DNA from: a virus
DNA length: 41,682 bases
Strand: one strand, 5' to 3'
Virus record (IMG/VR): IMGVR_UViG_3300042397_000091
Span: 1-41,682 of that record
Positions 40,414 through 41,682 of the stretch are shown here, piece by piece. The notes below the pieces were generated by a model. That model was not told where the DNA came from, did no database searches, and saw only the letters and a list, made by a program, of their open reading frames with translations. The position numbers and the translations under genes were made by a program. The number at the start of each line of letters is the position of its first letter. Position 1 is the stretch's first letter.

Positions 40414-40758
40414 GTGGAAAATTTACATCACAAGCCTATTAAGCGGTTTTCATTTAGTGGAGAGATTCACGATGACTCAGCAATTCCAAGATTAAAAACA
40501 GAATACGCTAGGTTGTTGAGACAACAAATGAGAGACTCTGGATATGCTGAAAGGCTTGACATTGACTCAGACTTCACAATCAGGTATAATAGAAAAACAG
40601 AAACCTTTATATTTAAAATATCAATATACGGAACATACATAGGAAAGAAGAAGATTGAATGCGTAGTGGGGATAGACGGCACAACAGTGATTTATACACA
40701 GCCGAACAAATCCAGCGAATCCTTGTTGGATCGGGAATCGACATTGAATCAGAAGTAG
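40414..40758 (+). CDS. Unknown protein between helicase and primase
   Basis: 114 aa from GTG 40414, chosen because the -10 box directly precedes it. The N-terminal half is helical (LKTEYARLLRQQMRDSGYAE). The middle is an antiparallel beta run: FTIRYNRKTETFIFKISIYG and KKKIECVVGIDG. The last 100 bases overlap the primase gene in another frame, so the C-terminal third is constrained by both. No family is recognised. A small DNA-binding or accessory replication protein is possible. Confidence 0.6.
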   Translation: MENLHHKPIKRFSFSGEIHDDSAIPRLKTEYARLLRQQMRDSGYAERLDIDSDFTIRYNRKTETFIFKISIYGTYIGKKKIECVVGIDGTTVIYTQPNKSSESLLDRESTLNQK

Positions 40759-41603
40759 ATTCTGATTACATTATCTTTTGCCCATACCACAACAATTACC
40801 GTTCGCCTGCTGGAGAAATCGACAAGGTAAACGGAACGTTCTTTTGCTTTTCTTGCCATCACGTCGCTAGCCTACCAGAATTCATCATGCACACATCTGG
40901 AAGATCTTACTTTGAAGCAATCCGATACATTAAATCTAAAGAAACAGAGACCAACATTGAGCAGATAGTTAGTAAGGCTCTGGTCACTAAACCAGAATAT
41001 ACGCAGTATGATCAAGTTTTAATTAAGCGTTTAAATCAGCAAGCATTAGATTCCCCACGTGCTATGCGTTACTACTCTGGCAGACTTGTATCAGAAGATT
41101 CCGTAAAGAAGTTTAGCCTAGGTTTTTCCGAAAAACAGGACATGGTGACTATCCCAGTGCACTCCCCTGACGGCACAGAGGTTGGCTTCGTTGGAAGATC
41201 AATCGAAGGCAAAGACTTTAAAAATACTCCAGGACTTCCTAAGAGCAAGGTCCTATTCAATCTACACCGTGTAAAGACATCAAGCAAGGTCTATGTTGTC
41301 GAATCATCATTCGATGCTATCCGCCTTGATCAGTGTGGCTTTCCAGCGGTAGCGACATTAGGTGCCAACGTATCTAATTTCCAAACAGACCTACTACAAA
41401 AATACTTCAATAACATTATCGTTATTGCAGACAATGATGAAGCAGGCGGTAACATGAAGACCAAGATCGTAGAGCGTCTTGGCTCACGTGTTACTGTTAT
41501 CAAACTAGATAAACAATACAAGGATATTGGCGATATGTCAGATGAAGATATTAAAAATCTTGACGAATCATTTGACAAGGCTATCGCTGCTATGCTACAA
41601 TAA
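40659..41603 (+). CDS. DNA primase, CHC2 zinc finger plus TOPRIM
   Basis: 314 aa. Zinc ligands are C41-P-Y-H44 and C63-F-S-C66, the CHC2 finger of DnaG-type primases. A core segment (MVTIPVHSPDGTEVGFVGRSI) leads to a TOPRIM domain with the Glu in VYVVESSFDAIR (~residue 214) and the DxD-like ADNDEAGG (~258-264). It synthesises RNA primers for lagging-strand replication with the DnaB-like helicase. The long C-terminal helicase-interaction domain of bacterial DnaG (~580 aa) is absent. The start ATG lies inside the upstream gene; no later in-frame ATG precedes the zinc finger. Confidence 0.9.
   Translation: MRSGDRRHNSDLYTAEQIQRILVGSGIDIESEVDSDYIIFCPYHNNYRSPAGEIDKVNGTFFCFSCHHVASLPEFIMHTSGRSYFEAIRYIKSKETETNIEQIVSKALVTKPEYTQYDQVLIKRLNQQALDSPRAMRYYSGRLVSEDSVKKFSLGFSEKQDMVTIPVHSPDGTEVGFVGRSIEGKDFKNTPGLPKSKVLFNLHRVKTSSKVYVVESSFDAIRLDQCGFPAVATLGANVSNFQTDLLQKYFNNIIVIADNDEAGGNMKTKIVERLGSRVTVIKLDKQYKDIGDMSDEDIKNLDESFDKAIAAMLQ
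41593..41601 (+). promoter_or_regulatory. Extended -10 promoter TGCTACAAT
   Basis: TACAAT (41596-41601) is preceded by TGC, within the last codons of the primase gene. AAAGGAG (41616-41622) and ATG 41629 follow. Confidence 0.6.
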
Positions 41604-41628
41604 TAAACCAATATAAAAGGAGAACAAC

Positions 41629-41682
41629 ATGAGTATCATCAGAGGGCTAAAAGATATCAACGCAATACTAGATAAGCCAAAG
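41629..41682 (+). CDS. Start of a replication-region gene (truncated by window edge)
   Basis: Only 18 codons are visible (MSIIRGLKDINAILDKPK), after a good AAAGGAG site seven bases upstream. The reading frame is open to the window edge. This N-terminus recalls single-stranded-DNA-binding or similar replication proteins of actinobacteriophages, from memory and with low confidence. Confidence 0.55.
   Translation, partial: MSIIRGLKDINAILDKPK

Overview
This window looks like part of a tailed double-stranded DNA phage genome (Caudoviricetes). It has a long-tailed, apparently non-contractile (siphovirus-like) architecture: HK97-type head genes, a neck set, one major tail protein, tail assembly chaperones, a giant tape measure protein and minor tail proteins, with no sheath gene. 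Every supported gene is on the + strand, usually with overlapping stop/start codons, and no intergenic gap exceeds about 90 bases. The DNA is fairly A+T-rich. The host cannot be read directly. An actinobacterium of modest GC content is a reasonable but unproven guess, because several genes have a -10 box 5-7 bases before the start codon (leaderless style) and several minor tail and regulator proteins resemble actinobacteriophage families that I recall.

Layout. 3-5213: receptor-binding and fiber region, with a truncated fiber, a 71-aa mini-fiber, a fiber with an Mtd-like N-terminus and nine 13-residue repeats, a tyrosine-rich probable lectin-like tip, and two paralogous unknown proteins around a small one. 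5258-8800: a large LamG-like structural protein. 8819-13946: small protein, portal, XkdF-type protease with a nested scaffold, major capsid protein and an acidic head protein. 13947-16793: neck and tail-completion proteins. 16864-17505: major tail protein as its own promoter-terminator unit. 17573-18618: two paralogous tail chaperones. 18642-30230: a 3862-aa tape measure protein. 30230-38078: distal and minor tail proteins. 38089-41682: MerR-like regulator, small proteins, DnaB-type helicase, CHC2/TOPRIM primase and the start of another gene. Terminase, holin/endolysin, integrase, DNA polymerase and tRNA genes were not seen; terminase is probably left of the window.

The most unusual object is the C-terminal third of the tape measure protein. 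It is built from cassettes that each begin with a repeated F/Y-A-D-G-G-x-V linker and then carry different enzyme- or toxin-like domains: an H/F/E ADP-ribosyltransferase-like domain, an RPTYG...YIEA domain, and a GNAT-like domain followed by an R-S-E ADP-ribosyltransferase-like domain. This resembles a polymorphic-toxin design inside a virion protein that is expected to be ejected into the host.

Regulation is unusually readable. At least eleven gaps carry an extended -10 box, TGnTATAAT or a close variant, without a recognisable -35. Three strong intrinsic terminators follow the first fiber, the capsid gene and the major tail gene.
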